Source: Tsukamurella spumae (GTDB lineage: Bacteria; Actinomycetota; Actinomycetes; Mycobacteriales; Mycobacteriaceae). From it: DNA of 43,880 nt. This document shows positions 8,289 through 16,923 of the stretch, in pieces. The stretch covers positions 1 through 43,880 of the forward strand of contig NZ_JAAXOQ010000032.1 of the NCBI RefSeq assembly GCF_012396015.1, given 5' to 3'. The position numbers and the translations under genes were made by a program. Below the pieces are notes generated by a model. That model worked only from the letters and a program-made list of their open reading frames with translations. It was not told the DNA's origin and did not search any database. The stretch's first letter is position 1. Every line of letters begins with the position of its first letter.

Positions 8289-9742
8289 ACGTCACCGACC
8301 TGCTGAACTCCGTCCCCACCGGCCTGTGGCAGGGCGGCCGGTCCGTGCCGAGCGAGTCCGGCCGCACCTTCGACGTGGTCAACCCCGCGACCGGCGAGGT
8401 CCTCGCCTCCGTCGCGAACGCCACGCCCGCGGACGCCCGGGCCGCCCTGGACATGGCGGCCACCGTCGCCGACGACTGGGCCGCCACCCCGGCCCGGACC
8501 CGCGCGGAGATCCTGCGCGCGGCGTTCGAGGCCGTCACGGCGCGGGCCGACGACTTCGCCCTGTTGATGACCCTCGAGATGGGCAAGGTCCTGCCCGAGA
8601 GCCGCGGCGAGGTCACCTACGGCGCCGAGTTCCTGCGCTGGTTCTCCGAGGAGGCCGTGCGCATCGGCGGCCGCACCGCGACCGCTCCCGCCGGCACCGG
8701 CGAGATCGCCGTCGTCAAGGAGCCCGTCGGCCCGTGCCTGGCGATCACCCCGTGGAACTTCCCGCTGGCCATGGGAACCCGCAAGATCGGGCCCGCGCTC
8801 GCCGCCGGCTGCACCATGATCGTCAAGCCCGCCGAGGACACGCCGCTCACCATGCTGCTGCTCGCGCAGGTCTTCGCCGAGGTCGGCCTTCCCCCCGGGG
8901 TCCTCTCGGTGCTCCCGACCCTCGATGCGCCCACCGTGGTCGGGGAGCTCATGGCCGACGAGCGGCTCCGGAAGGTCTCCTTCACCGGCTCCACCGGCGT
9001 CGGCAAGATCCTCCTCGCGCAGGCCGCGAACAACGTCCTGCGCACCTCGATGGAGCTCGGCGGCAGCGCCCCGTTCGTCGTCTTCGACGATGCGGACCTC
9101 GACAAGGCCGTCGACGGCGCCATGCTCGCGAAGATGCGCAACGGCGGCGAGGCCTGCACCGCCGCGAACCGCATCCTCGTGCAGAACGGCATTCGCGAGG
9201 CCTTCACCGCGCGGCTCACCGAGCGCGTGGCGTCCATGCGGGTCGGCCCGGGCTGGGAGGAGACCTCGAGCATCGGACCGATCATCAACGCCAAGCAGCG
9301 CGGCTCCATCGCCGCGCTCGTCGACGAGGCCGTCGCCGCGGGCGCCACGGTCCGCACGGGCGGCAAGCAGGTCGACGGTGCCGGGTTCTTCTTCGAGCCC
9401 ACCGTCCTGGACGGCATTCCCGACGATGCCCGCATCCGCCGCGACGAGATCTTCGGGCCCGTCGCCGCGATCGTCGGCTTCGACACCGAGGAGGAGGGCG
9501 TCGCCATGGCCAACGACACCGAGTACGGCCTCGCCGCCTACTTCTTCACGGAGAACGTCGGGCGGGCGCAGCGCGTCGCGCGGAAGCTGCAGGCCGGCAT
9601 GGTGGGCGTGAACCGGGGTGTCATCTCCGACCCCGCGGCGCCGTTCGGCGGGATCAAGCAGTCCGGCCTCGGCTCCGAGGGCGGCAGCGAGGGCATCCAG
9701 GAGTACCTCAACACGAAGTACATCGCGCTGCCCGCGCTCTGA
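8285..9742 (+). CDS. gabD: Succinate-semialdehyde dehydrogenase
   Basis: 485 residues, aldehyde dehydrogenase superfamily. It oxidises succinate semialdehyde to succinate for entry to the citrate cycle. Seen are TPWNFPLAM, FTGSTGVGK, the general base Glu257 in MELGGSAP and the nucleophile Cys291 in GGEACTAANR. The EACTAANR motif is that of the GabD subfamily. A GTG start overlaps the gabT stop (GTGA, 8285-8288). It is the last gene of the operon. Its stop codon abuts the stop of the convergent gene at 9743 with no base between, so no terminator fits there. Confidence 0.92.
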   Translation: MNVTDLLNSVPTGLWQGGRSVPSESGRTFDVVNPATGEVLASVANATPADARAALDMAATVADDWAATPARTRAEILRAAFEAVTARADDFALLMTLEMGKVLPESRGEVTYGAEFLRWFSEEAVRIGGRTATAPAGTGEIAVVKEPVGPCLAITPWNFPLAMGTRKIGPALAAGCTMIVKPAEDTPLTMLLLAQVFAEVGLPPGVLSVLPTLDAPTVVGELMADERLRKVSFTGSTGVGKILLAQAANNVLRTSMELGGSAPFVVFDDADLDKAVDGAMLAKMRNGGEACTAANRILVQNGIREAFTARLTERVASMRVGPGWEETSSIGPIINAKQRGSIAALVDEAVAAGATVRTGGKQVDGAGFFFEPTVLDGIPDDARIRRDEIFGPVAAIVGFDTEEEGVAMANDTEYGLAAYFFTENVGRAQRVARKLQAGMVGVNRGVISDPAAPFGGIKQSGLGSEGGSEGIQEYLNTKYIALPAL

Positions 9743-10102
9743 TCATCCGATGCGCGGCAGCTTGAGGTAGGCCAGGCCGAGCAGGTCGAAGGAGAGGTAA
9801 CCCAGGACCGCGGCCGCGGCGGCGCTCGCGACCACGACGAGGCCCCGCCACCACGTCGTGCGCGGCGCCGCCTGCAGCCACCAGAGGATGCCGGTGAAGG
9901 TCACGATCGGCCCGAACAGGGCGATCGGCAGCGCGGCGAGGCCCGTGTCGCCGACGACCCGGACCACCCGGGCGACCGCGCCCAGCAGGATCGACAGCGC
10001 GGCGGTGACCACCAGCAGCCTGGTCCACCCCGGACCGGCCGCGATCAGGCGGTACCCCGCGACGGACCCGGCGGCACCGGCGAGCGCCACGAGCAGGATC
10101 AC
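9743..10102 (-). CDS. Small membrane protein, unknown function
   Basis: 119 residues with about four hydrophobic helices and a WWLQ...RTTWW stretch between the third and fourth. No family recognised. The GTG at 10102 overlaps the stop of the next upstream small membrane gene (GTGA, 10099-10102). With that gene and the WcaJ-type transferase it forms a three-gene minus-strand unit, suggesting an envelope or polysaccharide role. It is far too short to be a Wzy polymerase. Confidence 0.6.
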   Translation of the reverse strand: MILLVALAGAAGSVAGYRLIAAGPGWTRLLVVTAALSILLGAVARVVRVVGDTGLAALPIALFGPIVTFTGILWWLQAAPRTTWWRGLVVVASAAAAAVLGYLSFDLLGLAYLKLPRIG

Positions 10103-10512
10103 CGGCGGATCCTCCGCACCGACCACGCCCCCGCCGCCGTCGCGAGCCCGGCGACCACCGGTGCCGCGAACAGGAATCGGACGCCGGCCGCCGGTGGCAT
10201 CGCCAGCAGGCCGACCAGCGCGTAGACCCCGACCGACGAGAAGCTCGCGAGCACGCCGAACACGAGCAGACCGAACACGCGCGGGCCCAGGCGGTCCCGT
10301 ACGCCGAACAGGGCGCCGGTCGCGAGCGAGAGTACCGCGAGGCCGAGCAGACGGACGTCGAACTCCGTGTCCCGCCACGCCGCCGCCGACGACAGCTCGC
10401 TCACGAGCACGGCGGCGACCGCTCCGCCCGCGGCGACCGCCAGGAGGGTTCGACGGTCGGTGGGCAACCGCGCACCGTCGAGCACGGTCGGTTCCGGGGA
10501 TCGGTCCTGCAC
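10099..10512 (-). CDS. Small membrane protein, unknown function
   Basis: 137 residues with about four transmembrane segments; the residues just before the first helix are polar and acidic. The last residues are basic (SVRRIRR). Not recognised as a known family. The start is uncertain: I use the GTG at 10512, 20 bases after the WcaJ-like stop, which has no clear ribosome site. A GTG nine codons later is preceded by GGA. It is coupled to the following small membrane gene by a 4-base overlap. Co-transcription with the initiating sugar-phosphate transferase points to export or assembly of the polymer. Confidence 0.55.
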   Translation of the reverse strand: MQDRSPEPTVLDGARLPTDRRTLLAVAAGGAVAAVLVSELSSAAAWRDTEFDVRLLGLAVLSLATGALFGVRDRLGPRVFGLLVFGVLASFSSVGVYALVGLLAMPPAAGVRFLFAAPVVAGLATAAGAWSVRRIRR

Positions 10513-10532
10513 GAAGACGACGATACGGGTCG

Positions 10533-12179
10533 TCAGTAGGCGCCGTCGGAGGTGAGCACCGTCTTGACCGTGCGGGCGATGATGCTGATGTCCTGGCCGA
10601 GGGACCAGTTCTCGACATACCCCACGTCGAGCCGGATCGACTCGTCCCAGGTCAGATCGGAGCGCCCGCTGACCTGCCACGCACCCGTGACGCCGGGCTT
10701 GACCAGTAGACGGCGCCGCATCACGGGCGGATACTGCTCGACCTCGTGCGCCAGCGCGGGCCGCGGCCCGACGACGGCCATCTCGCCGCGCAGCACGTTG
10801 AAGAACTGGGGCAGCTCGTCGAGGCTGTAGCGCCGGATGATCCGCCCGACCCGGGTCACCCGCGGGTCGTCCTTCACCTTGAACAGTGGTCCGGCACCGA
10901 CGTTCTCGCCGGACAGCACATCGCGGCGCGCATCGGCGTCGACGTACATGCTGCGGAACTTGATCATGTCGAAGCTCGTGCCGCCGGCCCCCACGCGGGT
11001 GGCGCGGTAGAACACCGGCCCGCGGCTGTCGATCTTGATCGCGATCGCGACCGCGACCATCACGGGCGCCGCCACCAGCAGGCCGATCGCGGCGACGGTG
11101 AGGTCGAGGAGCCGCTTCCCCAGGCCGAACGACCGGCTCGGCTTCGGGGCGGCGATGTACATCATCGGGGTCTGCCCGAGCGGCTGGCTGACGATCCGGC
11201 TCCCGGCCACGTCGGCGACGCCCGCCGTCACGACCAGTTCCACGCCGTCCTCGGCGAGTTGCCACATCAGATCGCGCACGTCGTCGGGCCCGAGCGAGTC
11301 GGTGGCGGTGAGCACGACGACGCCGGCACCGGTCTCGCGGACCGCGTCGAGGACCGTGCGGTCCGTCCCGACGACGGGGACCCGGGCACCGCGCACCTCG
11401 ATCGCGTCGATGATCGTCGCGTCTCCCGGCGGCAGGCACACTCCGACGATCCGGGCGCCCGCGTACTCGGCGCGCAGCATGCTCCGCACGGAGGCGGTGG
11501 CCGATGCGTAGCCGCCGACGACGAGCGTGGGCGCGCCCACGGCGCCCGAGTCCGTACGGCCGAGACGGCGGCGGAACCAGATGCGGCTGAGCAGGATCCC
11601 GCCCAGAGCGACGGGACCGGAGACGACCACCAGCGAGTGCGGCAGGAAGGCCGGGAACAGCACCTCGATCACGACCAGCGGGCCGAACACCAACCGGACG
11701 GTGCCGAACACGCGCCGTAGTTCGGCCGACCCCAGACGGAGCAGCGGGATGTCCATCGGCCGCGTGCGCGTCAGCTGGTGGAACCAGAGCAGGTGCACGA
11801 CGATGATCAGCACGACGAGCAGGGTCGGGTCGGCGCCCTGTCGCAGCCCGACGAGCAGGCCCGCGCAGGCCGCGATGAGGGCGACGGTGCCGTCCGCGGC
11901 GAGGATCCAGCGGGAGAGCCTGGCGCGGTACGCATCCGCCGCCGCGCGGGCCGACGACGTGCCGGCGGAGCCGGCCGGGTCCGCGTCGAGCGTCCCAGGG
12001 ACATCGAGCGCCGCAACGGAGGGGTCGGGGGCGGACTGCGGTGCCGGGGCGGCGGGGCGGAGCTTCTCGGGGGCCTCCGGCACCGTCTCGGACGCGGGCA
12101 CCGGGCCGGCGTCGGGCGCGGGGGTGGTGAGCACGGTGACTCGCGGCGCACGCTCGTCGGTCCAGGTGTCGATCGACAT
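10533..12179 (-). CDS. Undecaprenyl-phosphate sugar phosphotransferase (exopolysaccharide initiation, WcaJ type)
   Basis: 548 residues. The first ~85 residues are a Pro/Ala-rich cytoplasmic extension, followed by four transmembrane helices and a CoA-binding-like Rossmann region (LVVGGYASA). A fifth hydrophobic stretch precedes the C-terminal bacterial sugar transferase domain: FDMIKFRSM, GRIIRRYSLDELPQ, GEMAVVGPRPAL and VKPGVTGAWQVSGR. The domain moves a sugar 1-phosphate from a nucleotide sugar to undecaprenyl phosphate at the inner face of the membrane, the committed step in polymer synthesis. It is transcribed away from the nucleotide-sugar block across a 450-base gap. The sugar used cannot be read from sequence. 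Confidence 0.92.
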   Translation of the reverse strand: MSIDTWTDERAPRVTVLTTPAPDAGPVPASETVPEAPEKLRPAAPAPQSAPDPSVAALDVPGTLDADPAGSAGTSSARAAADAYRARLSRWILAADGTVALIAACAGLLVGLRQGADPTLLVVLIIVVHLLWFHQLTRTRPMDIPLLRLGSAELRRVFGTVRLVFGPLVVIEVLFPAFLPHSLVVVSGPVALGGILLSRIWFRRRLGRTDSGAVGAPTLVVGGYASATASVRSMLRAEYAGARIVGVCLPPGDATIIDAIEVRGARVPVVGTDRTVLDAVRETGAGVVVLTATDSLGPDDVRDLMWQLAEDGVELVVTAGVADVAGSRIVSQPLGQTPMMYIAAPKPSRSFGLGKRLLDLTVAAIGLLVAAPVMVAVAIAIKIDSRGPVFYRATRVGAGGTSFDMIKFRSMYVDADARRDVLSGENVGAGPLFKVKDDPRVTRVGRIIRRYSLDELPQFFNVLRGEMAVVGPRPALAHEVEQYPPVMRRRLLVKPGVTGAWQVSGRSDLTWDESIRLDVGYVENWSLGQDISIIARTVKTVLTSDGAY

Positions 12180-12630
12180 GTCCCGCCTCTCTCGAATCAG
12201 GTGCCGGGCACGCTGCTATGCGCATATGTCGTGGAATTCGAAATCCGCGATCAATACCATTGCAACTGTGAATTGTCGACGAGGATGCGCCGACACCCGG
12301 TTCTCACGCCGCACCGGGTCCGATGCGCCGCCACGCGGTGCGAGGCCCTCGGGGCACCGCACCAACCACCCACGGGACGAGTGCGCCCACGAGGCCGAGC
12401 CGCTGGTGCTCCGCTGTTCGCGGGGCGTGCGGCCGCTCGTCGACCTCGACCCTCCGGCATCCGGACCGCCGGTTCTCGACGGTGGGCGGAGACGGATCGG
12501 AGTGACTGTCGTTTGCCACCGTAGACGTTCAGGATTGCGATCGCAACATCAATGGCCATTTGCAACCAGAAAAGTCTGAGAGACTATGCTCGGATCTCGA
12601 AGCGCCCCGTCGACAGTTACGGATTCCATC
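12180..12630. promoter_or_regulatory. Long divergent intergenic region of the exopolysaccharide locus
   Basis: About 450 bases without a supported gene between the WcaJ-like start (12179) and the methyltransferase start (12631). Both outer flanks are clearly richer in A/T (about 12220-12285 and 12525-12590) and should carry the two promoters. TTGCAA-like boxes recur near 12257 and 12562, and a perfect palindrome sits at 12535-12546. The GC-rich middle shows only spurious open frames. Confidence 0.5.
12535..12546. promoter_or_regulatory. Perfect palindrome TTGCGATCGCAA, candidate operator
   Basis: A 12-base perfect palindrome about 85 bases before the methyltransferase start, in the A/T-richer promoter flank. 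A near-identical string (TTGCGATGCCAA followed by CAT) occurs at 20500-20511 in front of the ImmA/IrrE gene pair. A dimeric regulator site is plausible, but no regulator is assigned. Confidence 0.4.
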
Positions 12631-13881
12631 ATGCAGTGCCGTTTGTGCGGTTCGTCGCGACTGCGGAGTGTGGTCGATCTCGGAGCCACACCTCCCTGTG
12701 AGAAGTTCCTCACGGCGGACGAGCTCGATCTGCCGGAGCCGACCTATCCACTGCACCTGCGGATCTGCGAGGAGTGCCTCCTGCTGCAGATCCCCGCCCT
12801 GATCATCCCGGAGGAGACCTTCTCGGAGTACGCGTACTTCTCGTCGTTCTCCGCCAGCTGGGTCGACCACGCGCGCCGCTTCGTCGAGACCTCCATCGAC
12901 CGGCTGGCACTCGGCTCCGACAGCCTCGTCGTCGAGGTCGCCAGCAATGACGGCTACCTGCTGCAGCACGCCGTCGCCGCCGGCGTCCCGTGCGTGGGGA
13001 TCGAGCCCTCGGTCAACGTCGGCGAGGCCGCCCGCGAGCGCGGGGTCCCGACGGTGACCGCGTTCCTCGGCCCGGAGACCGCCGCGGCCGTCCGCGCCGA
13101 GCACGGTCCGGCCGACCTGGTGGTGGCCAACAACGTCTACGCCCATATCCCGGACCTACTGGGCTTCACCCAGGGGCTGCGCGGGCTGCTGGCCGACGAC
13201 GGCTGGCTCAGCATCGAGGTGCACCACGCGCTTCCGCTGGTCGCCGAGGGACAGTTCGACACGATCTACCACGAGCACTTCCAGTACTACACGGTGCTGA
13301 CCGCGCAGCGTGCGCTCGCGACCGCGGGGCTGACCGTCGTCGACGTCGAGACGATCCCCACGCACGGCGGCTCGATCCGCGTCTGGGCCCGGCCCGACGG
13401 GGTGGCGCAGGCACCGTCGGACCGCGTGCGCGAGGTGCTGCAGGCCGAGGCCGAGGCCGGCCTGCACGACCTCGCCGGGTACGCGGGCATGCAGGCGCTG
13501 GCCGAGCGCGCGCGGCAGGACCTGCTGCGCTTCCTGCTCGAGCGCCGCGCCGAGGGCAAGCGCATCGCCGGGTACGGCGCGCCCGGCAAGGGCAACACCC
13601 TGTTGAACTACTGCGGCATCCGCACCGACCTGCTCGAGTACACCGTGGACCGGAACCCGTACAAGCACGGTCGGTTCACGCCCGGCGCGCGGATCCCGAT
13701 CCACGAGCCCGAGCGACTCGATACCGATCGCCCCGATGTCGTGGTGGTCCTGCCGTGGAACCTCGAGACCGAGATCACCGAGCAGCTGCGGCATCTCATC
13801 GATGCCGGCACCGAGCTGGTCTACCCCATGCCCCACCTGCACGCCGCGCAGCCGCACGCCGCCGCGGCCACGAAAATCTGA
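12631..13881 (+). CDS. Sugar C-methyltransferase-like protein (Methyltransf_13/14 type)
   Basis: 416 residues from the ATG at 12631; an upstream ATG at 12586 would add 15 residues outside the family start. Order of domains: an N-terminal zinc-binding knuckle (CRLCG near residue 2 and CEEC near 48), an SAM-binding domain with VVEVASNDGYLLQ, and a C-terminal Rossmann-like domain with GYGAPGKGNTLLNYCG. This layout is that of NDP-hexose C-methyltransferases (TylC3/NovU type) and relatives in polysaccharide loci. It probably adds a methyl to a keto-sugar nucleotide. It heads a plus-strand run of sugar genes. The family also contains enzymes whose reaction is unknown, so C-methylation is an inference. 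Confidence 0.8.
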   Translation: MQCRLCGSSRLRSVVDLGATPPCEKFLTADELDLPEPTYPLHLRICEECLLLQIPALIIPEETFSEYAYFSSFSASWVDHARRFVETSIDRLALGSDSLVVEVASNDGYLLQHAVAAGVPCVGIEPSVNVGEAARERGVPTVTAFLGPETAAAVRAEHGPADLVVANNVYAHIPDLLGFTQGLRGLLADDGWLSIEVHHALPLVAEGQFDTIYHEHFQYYTVLTAQRALATAGLTVVDVETIPTHGGSIRVWARPDGVAQAPSDRVREVLQAEAEAGLHDLAGYAGMQALAERARQDLLRFLLERRAEGKRIAGYGAPGKGNTLLNYCGIRTDLLEYTVDRNPYKHGRFTPGARIPIHEPERLDTDRPDVVVVLPWNLETEITEQLRHLIDAGTELVYPMPHLHAAQPHAAAATKI

Positions 13882-13897
13882 CGAAGGGTCCGACATC

Positions 13898-14683
13898 ATG
13901 AAGGTCGTCCTGTTCTGCGGAGGCTACGGCATGCGCATGCGCAACGCCGCCGACGACGCGGTGCCCAAGCCCATGCAGCTCGTGGGGCCGCGCCCCCTGA
14001 TCTGGCACGTCATGCGCTACTACGCGCACTTCGGCCACAAGGACTTCATCCTGTGCCTGGGCTACGGCGCCCAGCACATCAAGGACTACTTCCTGAACTA
14101 CCGCGAGACGGAGTCCAACGACTTCGTCATGCGCGGCGGCGAGGTGGAGCTGCTCTCCACCGACATGAGCGACTGGTCGATCACCTTCGTCGACACCGGG
14201 CTGGAATCGGCCGTCGGGGAACGGCTCCGGCGCGCCCGCCCGTACCTCGACGGTGACGAGTACTTCCTGGCGAACTACGCCGACGTGCTCAGCGACGCCC
14301 CGATGAACGACATCATCGACCAGGTCCGCGAGACCGGATCGGCCGCCTCGATGCTCCTGGTCCCGCCGCAGTCCTCGTTCCACTGCGTGGACGTCGACGG
14401 TGCCTCGAAGGTCACCGGGATCACGCCCGTCTCCGAGTTCCCGATCTGGGAGAACGGCGGGTACTTCGTGCTCACCCAGGAGGTCTTCGACCACCTGCCG
14501 CCCGGCGGCGACCTGGTCGCCGACTCCTGCACCGCGCTGGCCAAGGAGGGGAAGCTGCTGGGGTACCAGCACCGCGGCTTCTGGAAGCCCGCCGATACCT
14601 TCAAGGAGAGGGCCGACCTCGACGCCGGCTACGCGCGCGGCGACCGGCCGTGGATGGTGTGGAAGACGCCCGTCGCGCCATGA
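13898..14683 (+). CDS. Glucose-1-phosphate cytidylyltransferase-like nucleotidyltransferase (RfbF type)
   Basis: 261 residues. The N-terminal signature FCGGYGMRM followed by PKPM is the nucleotide-binding loop of sugar-1-phosphate nucleotidyltransferases. The overall pattern (IWHVMRYYAHFGHKDFILCLGY, then VDTGLESAVGERLRR and ENGGYFVLTQEVFD) follows RfbF, which makes CDP-glucose from CTP and glucose 1-phosphate. GAAGGG lies nine bases before the ATG. No CDP-glucose 4,6-dehydratase is seen in the window, so the activated sugar may take another route or the dehydratase lies elsewhere. Its stop overlaps the next ATG. Confidence 0.85.
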   Translation: MKVVLFCGGYGMRMRNAADDAVPKPMQLVGPRPLIWHVMRYYAHFGHKDFILCLGYGAQHIKDYFLNYRETESNDFVMRGGEVELLSTDMSDWSITFVDTGLESAVGERLRRARPYLDGDEYFLANYADVLSDAPMNDIIDQVRETGSAASMLLVPPQSSFHCVDVDGASKVTGITPVSEFPIWENGGYFVLTQEVFDHLPPGGDLVADSCTALAKEGKLLGYQHRGFWKPADTFKERADLDAGYARGDRPWMVWKTPVAP

Positions 14684-15333
14684 TCGACCTGTTCACCGGC
14701 CGTCTCTCCGAGATCGCGGTGCTCGGCGCGCACTGCGACGACATCGCGATCGGCATGGGCGGCACGCTCCTGCAGCTGGCGGAGGCCAACCCGGGGCTGC
14801 GGGTGCGAGCGTTCATCGGCAGTGGCGCCGGCACGCCCCGCGAGGCGGAGGAGCGGGCCGCGCTGGCCGCGTTCACGCCCGAGGCGGAGCTGCACGTGAC
14901 GGTCCTCGACCTCCCGGACGGCCGGGCGCCGGCCCACTGGGAGCGCGCGAAGTCGCTGCTGTCGGCCTTCCGACGGTCCGCCGAGCCCGAGGTCGTGTTC
15001 GCGCCGCACCGCGGCGACGCGCATCAGGACCACCGCCAGTTGGCCGAGCTGGTCCCCACCGAGTTCCGCGACCACCTGGTGCTGGGCTACGAGATCCTCA
15101 AGTGGGAGACCGACACCCCGCGGCCCACGCTGCTCAATCCGCTCTCGGAGTCCGCCGCGCGGGCGAAGGCACGGCTGCTCGCGGAGCACTACCCGTCGCA
15201 GACCTCGCACGACTGGTTCGACGACGACGCCTTCCTCGGCCTGGCCCGGCTGCGTGGCATCCAGTGCCGCGCGGCCTACGCCGAGGGATTCATGCTGGAG
15301 AAAGCACTAATCCGATTCGGAGGAGATCGATGA
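14680..15333 (+). CDS. PIG-L family (LmbE-like) deacetylase
   Basis: 217 residues, usual for the family. The zinc motif AHCDD near residue 18 and the second metal site GDAHQDHR near residue 110 are intact. These enzymes remove an acetyl from N-acetylated sugars such as GlcNAc derivatives. The ATG overlaps the cytidylyltransferase stop, so they are made together. In this locus it could deacetylate a sugar nucleotide or lipid-linked sugar. No signal peptide, so cytoplasmic. Confidence 0.87.
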   Translation: MIDLFTGRLSEIAVLGAHCDDIAIGMGGTLLQLAEANPGLRVRAFIGSGAGTPREAEERAALAAFTPEAELHVTVLDLPDGRAPAHWERAKSLLSAFRRSAEPEVVFAPHRGDAHQDHRQLAELVPTEFRDHLVLGYEILKWETDTPRPTLLNPLSESAARAKARLLAEHYPSQTSHDWFDDDAFLGLARLRGIQCRAAYAEGFMLEKALIRFGGDR

Positions 15334-16346
15334 AGGTCCTGCTCACGGGCAGCCAGGGTTACCTGGGCACGGTGATGGCACCGGTCCTGCGCGCCGAGGG
15401 GCACGAGGTGACCGGCCTCGACTCGGGCCTGTTCGCCGACCGCGTGCTCGGTCCGGCGGTGGCGGATCCGCCCACCCTGAGCACCGACCTGCGCGACGTG
15501 ACCGCCGCGCAGCTCGAGGGCTTCGACGCGGTGATCCATCTCGCCGCGCTCTCGAACGACCCGCTCGGCTCGCTGGCGCCGGAGATCACCTACGACATCA
15601 ACCACGCCGCCTCGAGCCGTCTGGCGAGGCTGGCGAAGGAGGCCGGGGTCTCCCGGTTCCTGTACGCCTCCACGTGCTCCGTCTACGGCGCAGCGGGCGA
15701 CGGCCTCGTCGACGAGGACGCGCCGCTCAACCCGATCACGCCCTACGCGATCAGCAAGGTCCGGGTCGAGGACGACGCGGCGGCCCTCGCCGACGCCGAT
15801 TTCACGCCCGTCTTCCTGCGCAACGCCACGGCCTTCGGCTTCTCGCCCCGGCTGCGCGCCGATATCGTGTTGAACAACCTGATGGGCTACGCCGTGCTCA
15901 CCGGTGAGGTACTCGTGCTCTCCGACGGCACCCCCTGGCGGCCGCTGGTGCACGCGCAGGACATCGCGCGGGCCTTCGCCGTCTGCCTCACCGCGCCGAA
16001 GGAGACGGTCTCGGCCCGCGCCTACAACGTGGGCACGGAGGCCAACAACGTGACGGTCGCGCAGATCGCGCAGTCCGTGGTCGACGTGGTCCCCGGCGCC
16101 GCCGTGCGGATCACCGGCGAGGCCGGCAACGACCCGCGCTCGTACCGCGTCGACTTCTCCCGCGCCCGGGACGAGCTCGGCTTCGAGGCACAGTGGACGG
16201 TGCCCGACGGCGCCGCGGAGCTGCACCGGGCGTACACCGAGTACGGGCTCACCGAGCACTCCTTCCACCAGGACTTCACGCGGCTGGCGGTGCTCAAGGG
16301 CCTGCAGGCCGACGGTGCGATCGACGGATCGATGCGCCGCCGATGA
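15330..16346 (+). CDS. NAD-dependent epimerase/dehydratase (extended SDR) for sugar nucleotides
   Basis: 338 residues. It shows the NAD motif TGSQGYLG at the N terminus, a STCSVYG serine segment and the YAISK active site (Tyr139, Lys143). GGAGGAG at 15319-15325 is a strong ribosome site, and the ATG overlaps the deacetylase stop. Extended SDRs of this kind act as sugar nucleotide epimerases, 4,6-dehydratases or 4-ketoreductases. A dehydratase would need an Asp-Glu pair beside the Ser; here the segment is STCSVYG with no acidic pair, so epimerase or reductase is more likely. Last gene of its run; an opposite-strand gene begins eight bases after its stop. Confidence 0.85.
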   Translation: MKVLLTGSQGYLGTVMAPVLRAEGHEVTGLDSGLFADRVLGPAVADPPTLSTDLRDVTAAQLEGFDAVIHLAALSNDPLGSLAPEITYDINHAASSRLARLAKEAGVSRFLYASTCSVYGAAGDGLVDEDAPLNPITPYAISKVRVEDDAAALADADFTPVFLRNATAFGFSPRLRADIVLNNLMGYAVLTGEVLVLSDGTPWRPLVHAQDIARAFAVCLTAPKETVSARAYNVGTEANNVTVAQIAQSVVDVVPGAAVRITGEAGNDPRSYRVDFSRARDELGFEAQWTVPDGAAELHRAYTEYGLTEHSFHQDFTRLAVLKGLQADGAIDGSMRRR

Positions 16347-16354
16347 CGGTGCGC

Positions 16355-16909
16355 TCAGCCCAACCGCGACCGGATCTCGGCCCACGAGCCGGCGGCCCGG
16401 TCGCGGGGCGAGACGATCGACGCCGCGAGCGGCCAGTCGAGCGCCAGGTCCGGGTCGGCGTGGTGCACCGCGAGGTCCTCGGCGGGATCGTGCGGCCGGT
16501 CGATCCGGTAGCACACGTCCGCCACGTCGGTCAGGGCCTGGAATCCGTGCAGGAATCCCGGCGGCACGTACAGCGTGTGGAACTCGATGTCGTCCAGGCG
16601 GAAGGCCTGCGATCGGCCGAAGGTGGGCGAGTGCGGCCGCGCGTCCACCAGCACGTCGTGCACCGCGCCGCGGGCGGCGCGCACCAGCTTCGCCTCGCCG
16701 CGGCCGGACCTGCCGTGCATCCCGCGCAGCACGCCGCGCACGGACCGCGACTGCGAGTCCTGCACGAATCGTGCTGCGGCACCGCTCTCCCCGAGGTGCT
16801 CGTCGAAGATCTCCGCGTCGAAGGTGCGGGTGAACAACCCCCGCTCGTCGACGTGCGGTGTCGGGACGAACAGGACGACGTCGGCGAGTTCGGTGTCGCG
16901 GATCTGCAT
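16355..16909 (-). CDS. dTDP-4-dehydrorhamnose 3,5-epimerase-like protein (RmlC family)
   Basis: 184 residues, normal length. It shows DERGLFTRTFD, the catalytic-His segment RGMHGR, and YVPPGFLHGFQ, all diagnostic of RmlC. It would epimerise C3/C5 of a 4-keto-6-deoxy sugar nucleotide. It lies on the opposite strand to the genes on both sides. Its stop is eight bases from the SDR stop, and its ATG is only 14 bases from the ATG of the next methyltransferase, so its promoter must lie inside that coding sequence. The inverted placement is unusual inside an otherwise collinear block. Confidence 0.87.
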   Translation of the reverse strand: MQIRDTELADVVLFVPTPHVDERGLFTRTFDAEIFDEHLGESGAAARFVQDSQSRSVRGVLRGMHGRSGRGEAKLVRAARGAVHDVLVDARPHSPTFGRSQAFRLDDIEFHTLYVPPGFLHGFQALTDVADVCYRIDRPHDPAEDLAVHHADPDLALDWPLAASIVSPRDRAAGSWAEIRSRLG

Positions 16910-16923
16910 GGGAGTACTGTGCC

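Noticed and set aside
9743-10512. The two small membrane proteins as a split Wzy polymerase
   Set aside because: Four helices each, no large periplasmic loop; too short in total and separate stable frames with coupled starts.
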